Source: Nocardia brasiliensis NBRC 14402 (GTDB lineage Bacteria > Actinomycetota > Actinomycetes > Mycobacteriales > Mycobacteriaceae). Taken from it: a stretch of 64,000 nt of DNA. Positions 52,763 through 61,463 of this stretch are shown one piece after another (the stretch's first letter is position 1; each line of letters begins with the position of its first letter). Position numbers and translations under genes: made by a program. The stretch lies in NCBI RefSeq assembly GCF_000308475.2, contig NZ_BAFT02000065.1, positions 62,001-126,000 of the forward strand. Reading direction: 5' to 3'. The notes under the pieces are model-generated. The model was given only the letters and a program-made list of their open reading frames with translations, ran no database searches and was not told where the DNA came from.

Positions 52763-53152
52763 ATGGCGACCGAGACGATTTCCGTGCAGTGGAAAGCCGA
52801 GCCCGAGGAGCACGACTATCCGGCCGCGGCCGACTACCTGGAGTTGCTGGCCGGCCCGAAGATCGTGCGCGCCGTGGTGGACGACCTGCGGGCCGCACCC
52901 CTGTCGTACAAGAAGGCCAAGGATATTCTGCGGGCCGCCCGGTTGGAGCTGCTCCCGCCGGAGAATGCGCACGTGCGGCGGGATCTGATCAAGATCAACA
53001 ACGGCAAGTCGCTGTCACCGATCCTGTTGGTGCGGGGCGACTTTCGCACCGGCACCCCGTTGGTGATCGCGGACGGCTACCACCGGGTGTGCGCCATCCA
53101 CTGGGCCGACGAGAACATCGCCATACCGGCGAAGATCGCCGCCCTGCCGTGA
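52763..53152 (+). CDS. Small ParB/sulfiredoxin-like protein
   Basis: A 129-residue protein whose second half reads SPILLVRG then VIADGYHRVCAIHW, the core of the ParB/sulfiredoxin-like nucleotide fold (GxxHRxxA type). The first half is helical (KAKDILRAARLELLP). It overlaps the following antiporter by 4 bp (GTGA), so both are translated together. Whether it binds DNA or nucleotide is not known. Confidence 0.72.
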   Translation: MATETISVQWKAEPEEHDYPAAADYLELLAGPKIVRAVVDDLRAAPLSYKKAKDILRAARLELLPPENAHVRRDLIKINNGKSLSPILLVRGDFRTGTPLVIADGYHRVCAIHWADENIAIPAKIAALP

Positions 53153-54300
53153 CCTTCTCCACCCTCGCGCTGGTGCTCGCGCTCGGCCTGTGCGGCCCGC
53201 TGCTCGCGCTGCGCAGTGCCTGGCACCTGCCGGTGGTGCTCGGCGAGGTGGTGGCGGGAATCATCTTCGGCGCCACCGGCTTCGGCGTGCTGCACAGCGC
53301 GGATCCGATCTTCACGTTCCTGGCGGACATGGGTTTCGCCGTGGTCATGTTCGTCGCGGGCACGCACGTGCCGGTGCGCGATCCGACGGTGCGCGCCGCG
53401 CTCGGCGTGGGCGCACTGCGGGCGGTGCTCGTCGGATTGCTCGCAGTACCAGTGGGTTTCGGTATCGCCCAGTGGTTCGGCACCGGGCACGGCGCGATGT
53501 ACGCCGTGCTGCTCGCGTCGTCTTCGGCGGCGCTGGTGCTGCCGATCATCGATTCGCTCGGGCTGCGCGGTAAACCGGTGCTCGCGTTGACCGCACAGGT
53601 CGCGATCGCGGACACCGTCTGCGTGGTCGCGCTGCCGTTGGCGATCGATCCCGGGCATGCGGGGCGGGCCGCGCTCGGCGCGCTCGCGGTATCCGCCTGT
53701 GCCGTCGTGCTTTTCGCACTCCTGCGCTGGGTGGAGCAGTCGGGTGCGCGGCGGCGGGTGCACCGGATCTCCGAGGACCGCGGTCTCGCTCTGGAGCTGC
53801 GCGTCAGCCTGGCGGTGCTGTTCGCGCTGTGCGCGGTCGCCACGCAGACCCGCGTCTCGATCATGCTGGCGGGTTTCGCCGCCGGACTGGCCGTGGCCGC
53901 GGTCGGCGAACCGCGGCGGGTGGCGCGCCAGCTCTTCGCCATCAGCGACGGCTTCCTCGCGCCGCTGTTCTTCGTCTGGCTCGGCGCCCGGCTCAATCTG
54001 CGGGACTTCGGCGAACATCCACGACTGATCGCCCTGGGTCTGGCGCTCGGCGCCGGCGCGCTGCTGGTCCACCTGGTCCCGCGCCTGGCCGGGCAACCGG
54101 TCGGCTACGGCGCGCTCGCGGCCGCGCAGATCGGCGTGCCGGTCGCCGCCGTCACCGTCGGCACCGAGTTGCACGTGCTGGTGGCCGGGGAGGCCGCGGC
54201 GCTGATGCTCGGCGCGCTCTGCACGATCGCCGCCGCCGCGGTCGCGGCGAGCCGGCTCGCGGCCCGGGCGGCGCAGGCGGACGGCACACAGGAGCGCTGA
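53149..54300 (+). CDS. CPA2-type cation/proton antiporter
   Basis: A 383-residue membrane protein with about 11-12 hydrophobic segments. LPVVLGEVVAGIIFGATGFG near residue 27 is the typical CPA2 TM2 block, followed by FAVVMFVAGTHV and LLASSSAALVLPIIDS. It lacks a soluble NAD/TrkA domain. GTG 53149 overlaps the ParB-like gene by 4 bp. It probably exchanges Na+ or K+ for H+. Confidence 0.85.
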   Translation: MTFSTLALVLALGLCGPLLALRSAWHLPVVLGEVVAGIIFGATGFGVLHSADPIFTFLADMGFAVVMFVAGTHVPVRDPTVRAALGVGALRAVLVGLLAVPVGFGIAQWFGTGHGAMYAVLLASSSAALVLPIIDSLGLRGKPVLALTAQVAIADTVCVVALPLAIDPGHAGRAALGALAVSACAVVLFALLRWVEQSGARRRVHRISEDRGLALELRVSLAVLFALCAVATQTRVSIMLAGFAAGLAVAAVGEPRRVARQLFAISDGFLAPLFFVWLGARLNLRDFGEHPRLIALGLALGAGALLVHLVPRLAGQPVGYGALAAAQIGVPVAAVTVGTELHVLVAGEAAALMLGALCTIAAAAVAASRLAARAAQADGTQER

Positions 54301-54325
54301 GATCTCGGCGCATCCGGCGGCGGGC

Positions 54326-54742
54326 TCAGTCGCCGACGCGACCGAAGTCGTCGAGCGGGCCGAGGTCTTCGGTGCGGCCGAGTAGTCGATCGGTCTCGCG
54401 GCGTTCGCGTTTGGTGGGGCGGCCGGAGCCGCGATCGCGGCGCGGCATGGCGGCGAGGAGTTCGCGGGAGGGCGGCGGCGGGGAGCGGTCGATCAGGCAT
54501 TGCGCGGCGATCGGAGCGCCGACCCGTTTGGTGACGATGCGCTCGACGATCACGATGCGTTCGATGCCGCCGCTGCGGATGCGCACCTCGTCGCCGGGTT
54601 TGACCGGCTGGGCGGGCTTGGCCGCGGTGCCGTTGACGCGAACGTGTCCGCCGCGGCACGCTTCGGCGGCGGCGGATCTCGTCTTGAACAGGCGCACGGC
54701 CCAAGTCCAGGAATCGACTCGGGCCTGCGTCGCGGTATTCAT
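54326..54742 (-). CDS. S4-domain RNA-binding protein (HslR-like)
   Basis: A 138-residue protein with an S4 domain: ARVDSWTWAVRLFKTRSAAA at residue 7, RGGHVRVNGTAA and PGDEVRI. The C-terminal tail (RPTKRERRETDRLLG) is basic. Like Hsp15 it probably binds the ribosome or stalled tRNA-rRNA complexes. ATG 54742 starts MNTATQARVD; the frame from 54781 is not supported. Convergent with the antiporter. Confidence 0.85.
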   Translation of the reverse strand: MNTATQARVDSWTWAVRLFKTRSAAAEACRGGHVRVNGTAAKPAQPVKPGDEVRIRSGGIERIVIVERIVTKRVGAPIAAQCLIDRSPPPPSRELLAAMPRRDRGSGRPTKRERRETDRLLGRTEDLGPLDDFGRVGD

Positions 54743-54783
54743 AGTTCCGTGGGTACGGATGCCGTTATCGGCGCGGGGCACGC

Positions 54784-55449
54784 TTACACGATACGGCGCG
54801 CGGTGACCACTTGGTCGGCGCGCAGCGAGGTGTAGGTGACCGGCTCACCGGACTGCACCGCGTTCAGCAGCTTGCCGTCACCCGCGTAGATGCCGACGTG
54901 GGCACCGCCGTTGGTCACGACGATGTCGCCGGGCTGCAGGTTGTGGAAGGCCACCGGAGCGCCGACGTGCGACTGCTCGAAGCTGGTGCGGGGGAGTTCG
55001 ACGCCGGCCTGCCGGTAGGCCCACTGGACCAGACCCGAGCAGTCGAAGTTCGACGGGCCCGCGGCACCCCAGGAGTACATCGCGCCGACCTTGGTCTTGG
55101 CGGCGTCGAGGGCGATATCGCTGGCGCTGGGCGCGGGATTGAACATCCCGGGCATGTTCGGCGCGAAGTTCGGCACGCCGGGCGCGACCTGCTGCTGGGC
55201 GCCGGGGGCCTGCGCGTTCGGCATCGCCGAGACAGCCTGCTGGATCTGCTGATTGAGCTGCTGGACCGGTGCCTCGTATTCCTGCGGGACAGGAACATCG
55301 AAGTTGCCGACACCGGGAATGTTGATGGTCGCGGCCATCGCCGGGATCGCGGGCATGGCCCCGGTCGTTGCGGCCAGCGCGCCCATCACGACGGCACCCT
55401 TGACGGAATTCGGCAAGCGAGAATCCCGCTGCAAGCTGTGTTTACCCAC
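54784..55449 (-). CDS. NlpC/P60 peptidoglycan endopeptidase
   Basis: A 221-residue secreted protein. The signal peptide ends near AMA-ATIN (residue 39-40). A Pro/Gln-rich linker (about 50-105) precedes the NlpC/P60 domain with Cys137 in NFDCSGL and His184 in GGAHVGIYAG. It cuts gamma-D-Glu-meso-DAP or similar bonds in the wall. The GTG 55449 is kept because it gives a complete signal. The 376-bp leader upstream is unusually long, as with RNA-controlled wall hydrolases. Confidence 0.9.
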   Translation of the reverse strand: MGKHSLQRDSRLPNSVKGAVVMGALAATTGAMPAIPAMAATINIPGVGNFDVPVPQEYEAPVQQLNQQIQQAVSAMPNAQAPGAQQQVAPGVPNFAPNMPGMFNPAPSASDIALDAAKTKVGAMYSWGAAGPSNFDCSGLVQWAYRQAGVELPRTSFEQSHVGAPVAFHNLQPGDIVVTNGGAHVGIYAGDGKLLNAVQSGEPVTYTSLRADQVVTARRIV

Positions 55450-55825
55450 CGAGCTACGTCTCCGATCTTCGTGCTCTCCCGCCGACCGGGCAGCTGACCA
55501 GAAAATGGCCGCAAAGTATCACCGTCACCAACACACTCGGGTGATCCCGGCACGACAGCCGGGTAGATGGCCCCGACAGCCGATAAGGCGGTAACTCCGT
55601 GGCGCCGCTTCTCTTTCGAAACGACAGGACTCCACTAAGTCACGAAGAGATTACGATGCCGACGCGGTGTTGTCCAGCGCACAGACCAGCATGTTTTAAG
55701 CCGAACTGAAAGTGCCTGGACGATCGCCCGAAATCACGACACGCCCAGCGGGTCACGACACGATATCGCGCCGCGCGCGGGTGTCACGAAACGGCGCGCG
55801 ACGGGACGAATCGGACAGGGAGGCC
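55450..55825. other. Long 5' leader region of the NlpC/P60 gene
   Basis: 376 bp without a coding gene. On the minus strand, GTCAGCTGCCCGGTCGG (near 55480-55500) resembles the conserved 3' end of the ydaO (c-di-AMP) riboswitch, often found before actinobacterial NlpC/P60 and Rpf genes. The 5' part (GGGTGAATC) is not seen, so I do not call it a riboswitch. Two CGACAGCC segments on the plus strand may form stems. Confidence 0.3.
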
Positions 55826-56101
55826 TCAGAATTCGCGACCGGCGGGACGCCTGCCGTCGCCGCCGAGCGCCTGTTCCAGCTCGACGATCCGGCGCTGCGC
55901 GTCGGCCAGGCCGACCTCGAGCTGGCCGAGCGCCATCACCAGCGGTCCCACCGCGAGATCGGCCACCAGCTGCGGATCGTCATAGCCGCGTTCTATCGCG
56001 ACCAGGATGTTGGACCGGATGCGCCGCGCCACGGTGGCGCCGGCCGGTACGTTCCAGGACTCGACCACCTCGGCGGTGGTCGGGGTGGGTTCGTCGGACA
56101 T
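55826..56101 (-). CDS. Small helical protein of unknown function
   Basis: A 91-residue protein. TAEVVESWNVPAGATVARRIRS then a helix with GPLVMALGQLEVGLADAQRRIVELEQALG, probably a coiled coil. GGAGGGG precedes the ATG at 56101 closely. I recognise no family or partner. It sits between the NlpC gene and the AAA ATPase. Confidence 0.65.
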   Translation of the reverse strand: MSDEPTPTTAEVVESWNVPAGATVARRIRSNILVAIERGYDDPQLVADLAVGPLVMALGQLEVGLADAQRRIVELEQALGGDGRRPAGREF

Positions 56102-56248
56102 GCCCCTCCGATACTCGCTGGAATCGCCCTCAGCGTAGTGACTTCCGCAGTACAAGAGCAATCGTGCAATACCCACCGCTAGTCGTATCTAGGACACGCC
56201 GTAGATATCGGCAGATTTCCCGGACCGGACGAGCTACGGTGTGCGGGT

Positions 56249-57430
56249 ATGGACCCCGTGCGGAATCCGTATGCTCCCGGAGCCGGACAGCGCCCACCCG
56301 AATTGGCCGGGCGCGACAAGCAACTCACCGCTTTCGACATCGTGCTGGAGCGTGTCGCGCGGGGCCGCCCGGAACGCAGCGTGATGCTCACCGGGCTGCG
56401 CGGTGTCGGAAAGACGGTGCTGCTCAACCAACTTCGCTCCGCCGCCATCTCCCGCGGCTGGGGCACCGGCAAGATCGAGGCCCGCCCGGACCAGGAACTG
56501 CGCCGCCCGCTGTCCTCCGCGCTGCACATGGCGGTACGCGCGATCGCGATGGCGCATCGCAATCCGGAACGGGTCGACGACTTCCTCGGCATCCTCAAGG
56601 CGTTCGCGCTGCGCGCCACCGCGGACAAGGGCATGCGGGAACGGTGGCAGCCCGGTATCGACGTGCCCGCGGTCACCGGCCGCGCCGATTCCGGTGATAT
56701 CGAGATCGACCTGGTCGAGCTGCTGGTCGAGGCCGCGGCCCTGGCCGGCGAAATGGGTGTCGGCATCGCGATTTTCATCGATGAGATGCAGGATCTCGGC
56801 CCGGCCGACATCTCCGCGATCTGCGGTGCCTGCCACGAATTGAGCCAGGACGCGGCGCCGCTCATCGTGGTCGGCGCCGGACTGCCGCACCTGCCCGCGG
56901 TGCTGTCCGCCTCGAAGAGCTACTCCGAGCGCCTGTTCAGCTATCACCGCATCGACCGGCTCGACCGCGCGGCCGCCGATCTGGCGTTGATCGCGCCCGC
57001 ACAGCGTGAGGAGGTGAAGTTCACCGACGACGCCTTGGACGCGCTGTACCAGCGGGCCGACGGATACCCGTACTTCGTGCAGGCCTACGGCAAGGCGGCG
57101 TGGGACCAGGCGCCGGAGAGCCCGATCACGGCCGAGGACGTGGACGTGGCCGCGCCGAGCGCGGAAGAGGAATTAGCGGTCGGCTTCTTCGGTTCCCGCT
57201 ACGAACGGGCAACGCCCGCCGAGCGAGAGTACATGCGCGCCATGGCCGATCTGGCCGGCGACGACGGCCCGGTCGCCACCGCGGCGGTGGCCAGCGAACT
57301 CGGCCGCAAACCGGCCTCGCTCTCCCCCGCCCGGGACGGGCTGATCAAGAAGGGGCTGATCTATTCGGCCGAGCGCGGCACCATCGGCTTCACGGTCCCG
57401 CACTTCGGCCGCTACCTCCGCAGCGTCTGA
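56249..57430 (+). CDS. AAA ATPase (Orc1/Cdc6-like ATP-binding protein)
   Basis: A 393-residue ATPase. Walker A GLRGVGKT is at residues 49-56, Walker B IFIDEM at 175-180, sensor 1 VVGAGLPHL, a lid with a Gly-rich GYPYFVQAYG, and a C-terminal winged helix (ELGRKPASLSPARDGLIKKGLI). The layout resembles archaeal Orc1/Cdc6-like and MoxR-free AAA+ proteins found in many bacteria. DNA binding through the wHTH is likely. Partner unknown. Confidence 0.8.
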   Translation: MDPVRNPYAPGAGQRPPELAGRDKQLTAFDIVLERVARGRPERSVMLTGLRGVGKTVLLNQLRSAAISRGWGTGKIEARPDQELRRPLSSALHMAVRAIAMAHRNPERVDDFLGILKAFALRATADKGMRERWQPGIDVPAVTGRADSGDIEIDLVELLVEAAALAGEMGVGIAIFIDEMQDLGPADISAICGACHELSQDAAPLIVVGAGLPHLPAVLSASKSYSERLFSYHRIDRLDRAAADLALIAPAQREEVKFTDDALDALYQRADGYPYFVQAYGKAAWDQAPESPITAEDVDVAAPSAEEELAVGFFGSRYERATPAEREYMRAMADLAGDDGPVATAAVASELGRKPASLSPARDGLIKKGLIYSAERGTIGFTVPHFGRYLRSV

Positions 57431-57538
57431 GATCGGCGCAAGCGTCGAATCAGGCTGTCTATCAAGATCATTAGAGATCCGTAGAAACCAATCGACCCGA
57501 AGCCCTACCGGCCGGTAACTAAAGTTCTTACACTCGGA

Positions 57539-57554
57539 TGTGATCCTGATCACG
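57539..57554. promoter_or_regulatory. CRP/GlxR-type box before the VLCAD-like gene
   Basis: TGTGATCCTGATCACG matches TGTGA-N6-TCACA at 9 of 10 fixed bases. It lies 15 bp before the start, where binding would block transcription or translation initiation. Confidence 0.5.
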
Positions 57555-57569
57555 TCCGAGGAGGACATC

Positions 57570-59522
57570 ATGGCGACTGCCGCGAAAGTCGACGCCACCG
57601 AAGAACAGGCCCGCGCACTGGTCGAGGAATCCCGCGAAACCACCTGGGCCAAACCATCGTTCGCCAAGGAGATGTTTCTCGGACGGTTCCGGCTGGATCT
57701 GATCCACCCCTACCCACGGCCCAGCGCGGAGGACGCCGCGCGCACCGAGGCCTACCTGGCCCGGCTGCGGCCGTTCTGCGAATCCATCGACGGGCGGGTG
57801 ATCGAAACCGAGGGCCGGATCCCGGACGAATACGTCAAAGGTCTGGCCGAACTCGGCTGCTTCGGGCTCAAGATCCCGGAATCCCATGGTGGTCAAGGAC
57901 TTTCCCAATTCGGCTACAACCGCGCGTTGATGCTCGTCGGCTCCGCGCATCCCAGCCTCGGCGTGCTGCTCTCGGCGCACCAGTCGATCGGCGTGCCCGA
58001 ACCGCTCAAGCTCGCGGGCACCGCGGAGCAAAAAGCCGAGTTCCTGCCCCGCTGCGCCGCGGGCGCGGTGAGCGCGTTCCTGCTCACCGAGCCCGACGTC
58101 GGCTCCGACCCGGCCCGGATGGCGAGTTCGGCCGTCCCGACCGACGACGGCGAGGCGTACCTGCTCAACGGGGTCAAGCTGTGGACCACCAATGGCGTTG
58201 TCGCCGAACTGCTCGTGGTGATGGCGCGGGTGCCCAAGAGCGAAGGGCACCGCGGCGGCATCTCCGCGTTCGTCGTCGAAGCCGACTCGCCGGGCATCAC
58301 GGTCGAGCGGCGCAACGCGTTCATGGGTCTGCGCGGCATCGAGAACGGCGTCACCCGGATGCACGACGTGCGGGTGCCCAAGGCCAACCTGATCGGGCGC
58401 GAGGGCGACGGCCTGAAGATCGCGCTCACCACCCTCAACGCGGGGCGGCTCGCCATCCCCGCGCTGTGCACCGCGTCCGCCAAATGGTCGCTGAAGATCG
58501 CCAGGGAATGGAGCGCCGCCCGAGTGCAGTGGGGGCGCCCGGTCGGCGAGCACGAGGCGGTCGGGCAGAAGATATCCTTCATCGCCGCAACGACTTACGC
58601 GCTGGAAGCGGCCCTGGACCTCTCCGCCGCCATGTGCGACGAGGCGCGCAACGACATCCGGATCGAGGCCGCCCTGGCCAAACTGTGGGCCAGCGAGATG
58701 AGCTGCACCATCGCCGACGAGCTGGTACAGATCCGCGGTGGCCGCGGCTACGAGACCGCCGCCTCGCTCGCGGCCCGCGGCGAACGCGCGGTCGGCGCCG
58801 AACAGCTCGTCCGGGATCTGCGCATCAACCGCATCTTCGAAGGTTCCAGCGAGATCATGCGGCTGCTGATCGCCCGGGAAATGGCCGACGCGCACATGAC
58901 CGCGGCCGGCGCGCTGGTCGACCGCAAGGCCGAGTTCAAGGACAAAGCGAAAGCGGCCGTGGGCGCGGCGGGCTTCTATGCGAAGTGGTTCCCCCAGTTG
59001 GCCGTCGGCGCGGGCACCACACCGGCCACGTTCTCCGAATTCGGGGTGCTGGCAAAGCATTTGCGGTTCGTCGAGCGCAGCTCGCGCAAGCAGGCGCGGT
59101 CGCTGATGTACGCCATGGGCCGCTGGCAGGCGGGTCTGGAGTACAAGCAGAACTTCCTCGGCCGCATCGTCGATATCGCGGCCGAACTGTTCGCCATCTC
59201 CGCGGCCTGCGTGCGCGCACACGCGCTGCGCACCGCGAACGCCCCCGAGGCCGCGGCCGCCGAAGAACTCGCCGACATCTTCGCCAAACAGTCCCGCGTC
59301 CGCGTGCGCGAACTGTTCGACGCGCTCTGGGACAACACCGACGCCGAAGACCGCACCCTCACCCGCGGCGTCCTCGACGGCCGCTATACCTGGCTCGAAG
59401 CAGGCGTTTTCGACCCCAGCGAAGGCACCGGCCCCTGGATCGCCGAATGGCAGGTAGGCCCCTCCACCGAACCAAACCTCCTCCGCCCCTTCCTCCCCTC
59501 CACCCGCAAACTCACCCCCTGA
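57570..59522 (+). CDS. Acyl-CoA dehydrogenase, VLCAD/ACAD9-like
   Basis: A 650-residue dehydrogenase, longer than the usual 390 because of a C-terminal VLCAD-type domain (about 440-650). The FAD part holds FLLTEPDVGSDPARMASSA, KLWTTNG and the catalytic Glu in RIFEGSSEIMR. It makes trans-2-enoyl-CoA from long acyl-CoA in beta-oxidation. ATG 57570 has GAGGAGGA. A CRP/GlxR-type box overlaps the promoter-proximal region, so carbon state may control it. Confidence 0.9.
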   Translation: MATAAKVDATEEQARALVEESRETTWAKPSFAKEMFLGRFRLDLIHPYPRPSAEDAARTEAYLARLRPFCESIDGRVIETEGRIPDEYVKGLAELGCFGLKIPESHGGQGLSQFGYNRALMLVGSAHPSLGVLLSAHQSIGVPEPLKLAGTAEQKAEFLPRCAAGAVSAFLLTEPDVGSDPARMASSAVPTDDGEAYLLNGVKLWTTNGVVAELLVVMARVPKSEGHRGGISAFVVEADSPGITVERRNAFMGLRGIENGVTRMHDVRVPKANLIGREGDGLKIALTTLNAGRLAIPALCTASAKWSLKIAREWSAARVQWGRPVGEHEAVGQKISFIAATTYALEAALDLSAAMCDEARNDIRIEAALAKLWASEMSCTIADELVQIRGGRGYETAASLAARGERAVGAEQLVRDLRINRIFEGSSEIMRLLIAREMADAHMTAAGALVDRKAEFKDKAKAAVGAAGFYAKWFPQLAVGAGTTPATFSEFGVLAKHLRFVERSSRKQARSLMYAMGRWQAGLEYKQNFLGRIVDIAAELFAISAACVRAHALRTANAPEAAAAEELADIFAKQSRVRVRELFDALWDNTDAEDRTLTRGVLDGRYTWLEAGVFDPSEGTGPWIAEWQVGPSTEPNLLRPFLPSTRKLTP

Positions 59523-59536
59523 CCCACCCGGCCCCC

Positions 59537-59562
59537 GTCGCGCTCCCACCCCGGAGCGCGAC
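59537..59562 (+). terminator. Terminator after the VLCAD-like gene
   Basis: GTCGCGCTC (59537-59545) pairs exactly with GAGCGCGAC (59554-59562), loop of 8 nt. Confidence 0.7.
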
Positions 59563-59912
59563 CCCGCCATGCCCGAACCGGCAAATATTCGCGACTATCA
59601 GCCAAACACTAGATAGCGATAGATTCTCCTAACCGGGTCGGCCGACGCTCGATTGCGAAATCTAGGGCTCTCTAGAAAATCCCCTCGATGCACCGAGATG
59701 CACCGAGCGGCGTCCACATGACTCTCTATCTCAATCTAGTTCTGGGGCTACAGATTTGTAGATTGTGGGGGGTTCGGGGGTGGGGGTACGTGTCGGCTTC
59801 AGTTGGACAACTTGTGCGTAACGCCTGGTATGTGGGGGTAACGGGGCGGAAATATCTATCGACAACCGGGCAAGAACGATCCGCTTGGATGCACCCTCCA
59901 CAGGAGGTCGTC
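59563..59912. other. Non-coding, CTAG-rich leader before the alpha/beta hydrolase
   Basis: A 350-bp gap that is AT-richer than the genes. Many CTAG/CTAGA words occur (59600-59760, such as TCTAGGGCTCTCTAGA and AATCTAGTT). An in-frame extension of the next gene runs through it, but lacks coding character. A 10-bp tandem repeat is at 59687. No gene is supported. Confidence 0.4.
59687..59706. repeat. Two-copy 10-bp tandem repeat
   Basis: GATGCACCGA is repeated exactly head to tail at 59687-59696 and 59697-59706. Confidence 0.7.
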
Positions 59913-60881
59913 ATGTCCATGACTATTTCGCGCTGCGCTGCCGACTACGACGGTCACCGTGTCACGGTGACGGCTACGGACGGCGTCCCGCTGTCGGTCC
60001 GCGTGTTCGGCGGCGATACCGCGACGGTGACCGTCGTGTTCGCGCACGGGCACTGCTTACGTACCGAATCGTGGTCCTTCCTGCGCGATCACCTGTTGCG
60101 CCGCTGGACGGACGCCGACACCAGGATGGTGTTCTACGACCATCGCGGGCACGGCGAATCCGGCGAGGCGCACCCCTCGACCTACACCATCGACCAACTC
60201 GGGCACGACCTCGACACCGTGCTGCGCACCGTCGCACCGACCGGGCCGGTCGTGCTGGTCGGTCATTCGATGGGCGCGATGGTGGTGCTGGCCTATGCCC
60301 GGCTCTTCCCGGAGACGATCGGCACCCGCATCGTCGGCGTCGGCTTGATCGCCGGCGCCGCCAACGGCCTCACCGAGGTCGGCCTCGGCCGCTTCCTGAA
60401 GCGACGCGCGGTGCGCTCGCTGCAGGTGGCGGTGGTGCGCGCGCCCCGCGTGATGCAGGGCTCCAAGCGGATGTCGCGCCGGATCTGCGAGCCGATCATG
60501 CGCGCGGCGAATTCCGGTACCAGGCGGGTCAATCCGCGCATGGTCGCGGTCGCGACCGCCATGCTGAACGAGACCCCGCTGCTGACCATGTCGAGCTTCC
60601 TCGCCTCGCTGATGACCTTCGACGAAACGGCGACCCTGCACCGGCTCGGCAGCATCCCCGCACTGGTGCTCGCGGGCACCGCAGACATCGTGGTGCCGTT
60701 CGCGCACTCGGTGGTGCTCGCGTCACAGCTGGCGGGATCGCAGCTGGTGCCGCTGGAGGGCGCGGGACACAGCGTGATCTTCGAACGCGCCGAGGAGGTG
60801 GCGCTGTCGCTGGCCGGACTGGTCGACCAGGTCGTCGGCACCCTGCGCGGGCAGGGTCCGGAGTACGCGGTCGCCGGCTGA
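59913..60881 (+). CDS. Alpha/beta hydrolase (Ser nucleophile)
   Basis: A 322-residue hydrolase. HGHCLRTESW carries the oxyanion region, the nucleophile elbow is GHSMGA (Ser), and the last His is in GAGHSVIFE. A cap-like insertion with basic residues follows (MQGSKRMSRRICEP). AGGAGG five bases before ATG 59913 decides the start over the long 59688 frame. Substrate unknown; related proteins act on lipid or lactone esters. A perfect 14-bp terminator follows. Confidence 0.87.
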   Translation: MSMTISRCAADYDGHRVTVTATDGVPLSVRVFGGDTATVTVVFAHGHCLRTESWSFLRDHLLRRWTDADTRMVFYDHRGHGESGEAHPSTYTIDQLGHDLDTVLRTVAPTGPVVLVGHSMGAMVVLAYARLFPETIGTRIVGVGLIAGAANGLTEVGLGRFLKRRAVRSLQVAVVRAPRVMQGSKRMSRRICEPIMRAANSGTRRVNPRMVAVATAMLNETPLLTMSSFLASLMTFDETATLHRLGSIPALVLAGTADIVVPFAHSVVLASQLAGSQLVPLEGAGHSVIFERAEEVALSLAGLVDQVVGTLRGQGPEYAVAG

Positions 60882-60884
60882 CGC

Positions 60885-60923
60885 ACCGGCCGTCGGCGTT
60901 TCGCACCAGCGCCGACGGCCGGT
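60885..60923 (+). terminator. Terminator after the alpha/beta hydrolase
   Basis: ACCGGCCGTCGGCG (60885-60898) pairs exactly with CGCCGACGGCCGGT (60910-60923), loop 11 nt. Confidence 0.8.
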
Positions 60924-61115
60924 CACGGGCAACTTTTGGGCGAACTACCGAAGATCACTGCTCGACGAGCCAGAAATCGATTCCTTCTGTACTGTGTTAG
61001 AGATCACGTTGTGTGGTGAGTCACACGACTTGGTGACGCGCGTTTCCTGGCAGACCATGGAACGAACCGCTACCCACCGAGTTCGCATGTGCCGCCAGGA
61101 ACACAGGAGGTATCG

Positions 61116-61403
61116 ATGACACGCAGCGAAATCGCGGAACTCCGCTATGCGGTCGGCCAGCTCCGGCAATCCATCGGCGTACTGCGGACGCACTATGGCG
61201 ACGCGAACATGGTGCGCCGGTTGGAGAACGACCTCGAACGGCTCGTCATCGACGCCGACGAGATCGAGCAGGCTCCGCCGCCGGAGGTGAAGCGCCGTCC
61301 GCAGGACACCATCTACGTCCCGGACAGCAAATCCGACGAGGCAGCCTGGATGGGCGCACAGGACGAGGGCCTGGGCTTCCACTCCCGGCCGCGCACAAAG
61401 TAG
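61116..61403 (+). CDS. Small coiled-coil protein of unknown function
   Basis: A 95-residue protein. The N-terminal half, EIAELRYAVGQLRQSIGV and then a heptad-like stretch, seems a coiled coil. The last 40 residues are disordered and charged (PPEVKRRPQDTIYVPD). AGGAGG precedes ATG 61116 closely. Similar short proteins are found in other Nocardia, but no function is known. Confidence 0.7.
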   Translation: MTRSEIAELRYAVGQLRQSIGVLRTHYGDANMVRRLENDLERLVIDADEIEQAPPPEVKRRPQDTIYVPDSKSDEAAWMGAQDEGLGFHSRPRTK

Positions 61404-61419
61404 ATCCCGGCAGATACTT

Positions 61420-61450
61420 CGCGGGCCCGTTCCGTGCCGGTGGGCCCGCG
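61420..61450. terminator. Bidirectional terminator between converging genes
   Basis: CGCGGGCCC (61420-61428) pairs exactly with GGGCCCGCG (61442-61450), loop 13 nt. Confidence 0.75.
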
Positions 61451-61463
61451 ATGTGCTGTGTGC

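Noticed and set aside
55430..55720. Confirmed ydaO riboswitch
   Set aside because: Only the 3' piece resembles the consensus; kept as a low-score finding.
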